Assembly (NCBI RefSeq): GCF_000312045.1
Contig: NZ_HE978634.1
Coordinates: 489,192-553,191 of the forward strand
Reading direction: 5' to 3'
Length of the DNA stretch: 64,000 bases
DNA from: Noviherbaspirillum massiliense JC206
GTDB lineage: Bacteria; Pseudomonadota; Gammaproteobacteria; Burkholderiales; Burkholderiaceae_D
Shown: positions 63,730-64,000 of the stretch, one piece after another
How positions within the stretch are numbered: position 1 is the first letter of the stretch
Layout of the letters: each line of letters starts with the position of its first letter
Made by a program: the position numbers and the translations under genes
The notes under the pieces: generated by a model
Seen by the model: only the letters and a program-made list of their open reading frames with translations
Database searches by the model: none
Told to the model about the DNA's origin: nothing

Positions 63730-64000
63730 TTATGCGCTTTCTAGAAACAACTCAGCAATAAACGACTCACTGGGATTTCTGGGATTGAAGACAATGCTCA
63801 CCTTCTGTCCCTGATCAAGTGAAAGCACCTCTGAAGACAGATGCACTGGGCACCAAGAGTGGAAGGATTGGCCCTCTACACTGAAGGAGTACTCTACTCG
63901 GCCACGATCTTTTACGTACTGGATATAGTCAATGGTGCCTGCTGTAACTCTCCCCGAGATGGCTATGCGCTTTAGGCGGAGCACGCGCCACAAGAAGCCG
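63730..64000 (-). CDS. DUF3592-like protein, N-terminus beyond window edge
   Basis: The frame stays open to the right edge (about 89 visible residues), so the start is outside. A stretch KRIAISGRVTAGTIDYIQYVKDRGRVEYSFSVEGQSFH and KVSIVFNPRNPSESFIAELFLE matches the extracytoplasmic beta domain of DUF3592 proteins. A membrane helix would be expected just outside the window. Function unknown. Confidence 0.55.
   Translation of the reverse strand, partial: GFLWRVLRLKRIAISGRVTAGTIDYIQYVKDRGRVEYSFSVEGQSFHSWCPVHLSSEVLSLDQGQKVSIVFNPRNPSESFIAELFLESA

Overview
The window is a contiguous, GC-rich stretch of chromosome from a betaproteobacterium, most likely a member of the Burkholderiales close to Oxalobacteraceae (Herbaspirillum/Noviherbaspirillum-like). 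The reason is gene order: mnmG-rsmG-...-parA-parB-...-atpIBEFHAGDC, with hemE and priA further along, a conserved origin-proximal arrangement in this class. The species assignment is inference. I recognised no rRNA, tRNA, CRISPR array, insertion sequence or prophage.

Layout. 0-4.7 kb: a truncated CAP-domain lipoprotein, an SRPBCC protein, a cluster of three stress-type proteins (two with YsnF/DUF2382 repeats, one with a glycine zipper) and a small hypothetical gene. 4.7-8.6 kb: priA and hemE, separated by 774 bp of non-coding DNA made of two diverged tandem units that carry DnaA boxes. 9.4-20.4 kb: a complete glycerol locus: glpK, the repressor glpR, then glpD and a glycerol ABC importer (glpS, glpT, glpP, glpQ, glpU, glpV). 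It is interrupted between glpK and glpR by a lower-GC insert holding a zinc-ribbon gene and a frameshifted SUFU-type (immunity-like) gene. 20.6-29.0 kb: an SGNH hydrolase, a CoA-binding protein, then the full nine-gene ATP synthase operon on the minus strand, ending in a textbook terminator. 29.2-34.9 kb: a hydrolase, parB, parA, a LysE exporter, rsmG and mnmG, followed by two parS sites just upstream of mnmG.

34.9-41.9 kb: a TSUP transporter, an iron-dependent alcohol dehydrogenase and a five-gene branched-chain-amino-acid-type ABC importer. 42.1-47.9 kb: a GH1-like glycosidase, a GMC oxidoreductase, an mmsA-type dehydrogenase and its divergent LysR regulator. 47.9-48.6 kb: a second non-coding region containing two copies of an element spaced by 364 bp, each bounded by inverted DnaA-type boxes exactly 167 bp apart end to end. 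48.6-58.4 kb: mtnN-like nucleosidase, putA with a divergent Lrp-type regulator, a DUF4382 lipoprotein, nadE, a LysR regulator and small proteins. 58.6-64 kb: a class A penicillin-binding protein, the glutathione-dependent formaldehyde pair (fghA, frmA) and two small membrane or hypothetical proteins.

How it fits together: glycerol enters through GlpSTPQUV, is phosphorylated by GlpK and oxidised by GlpD under GlpR control. ParA/ParB with the two parS sites forms the chromosome segregation system. The most unusual content is the two paired, repeat-built, DnaA-box-bearing intergenic regions (6.8-7.5 kb and 47.9-48.5 kb). Either could be a replication origin, a DnaA-titration or DnaA-regulated site, or a family of non-coding elements; sequence alone does not decide which.
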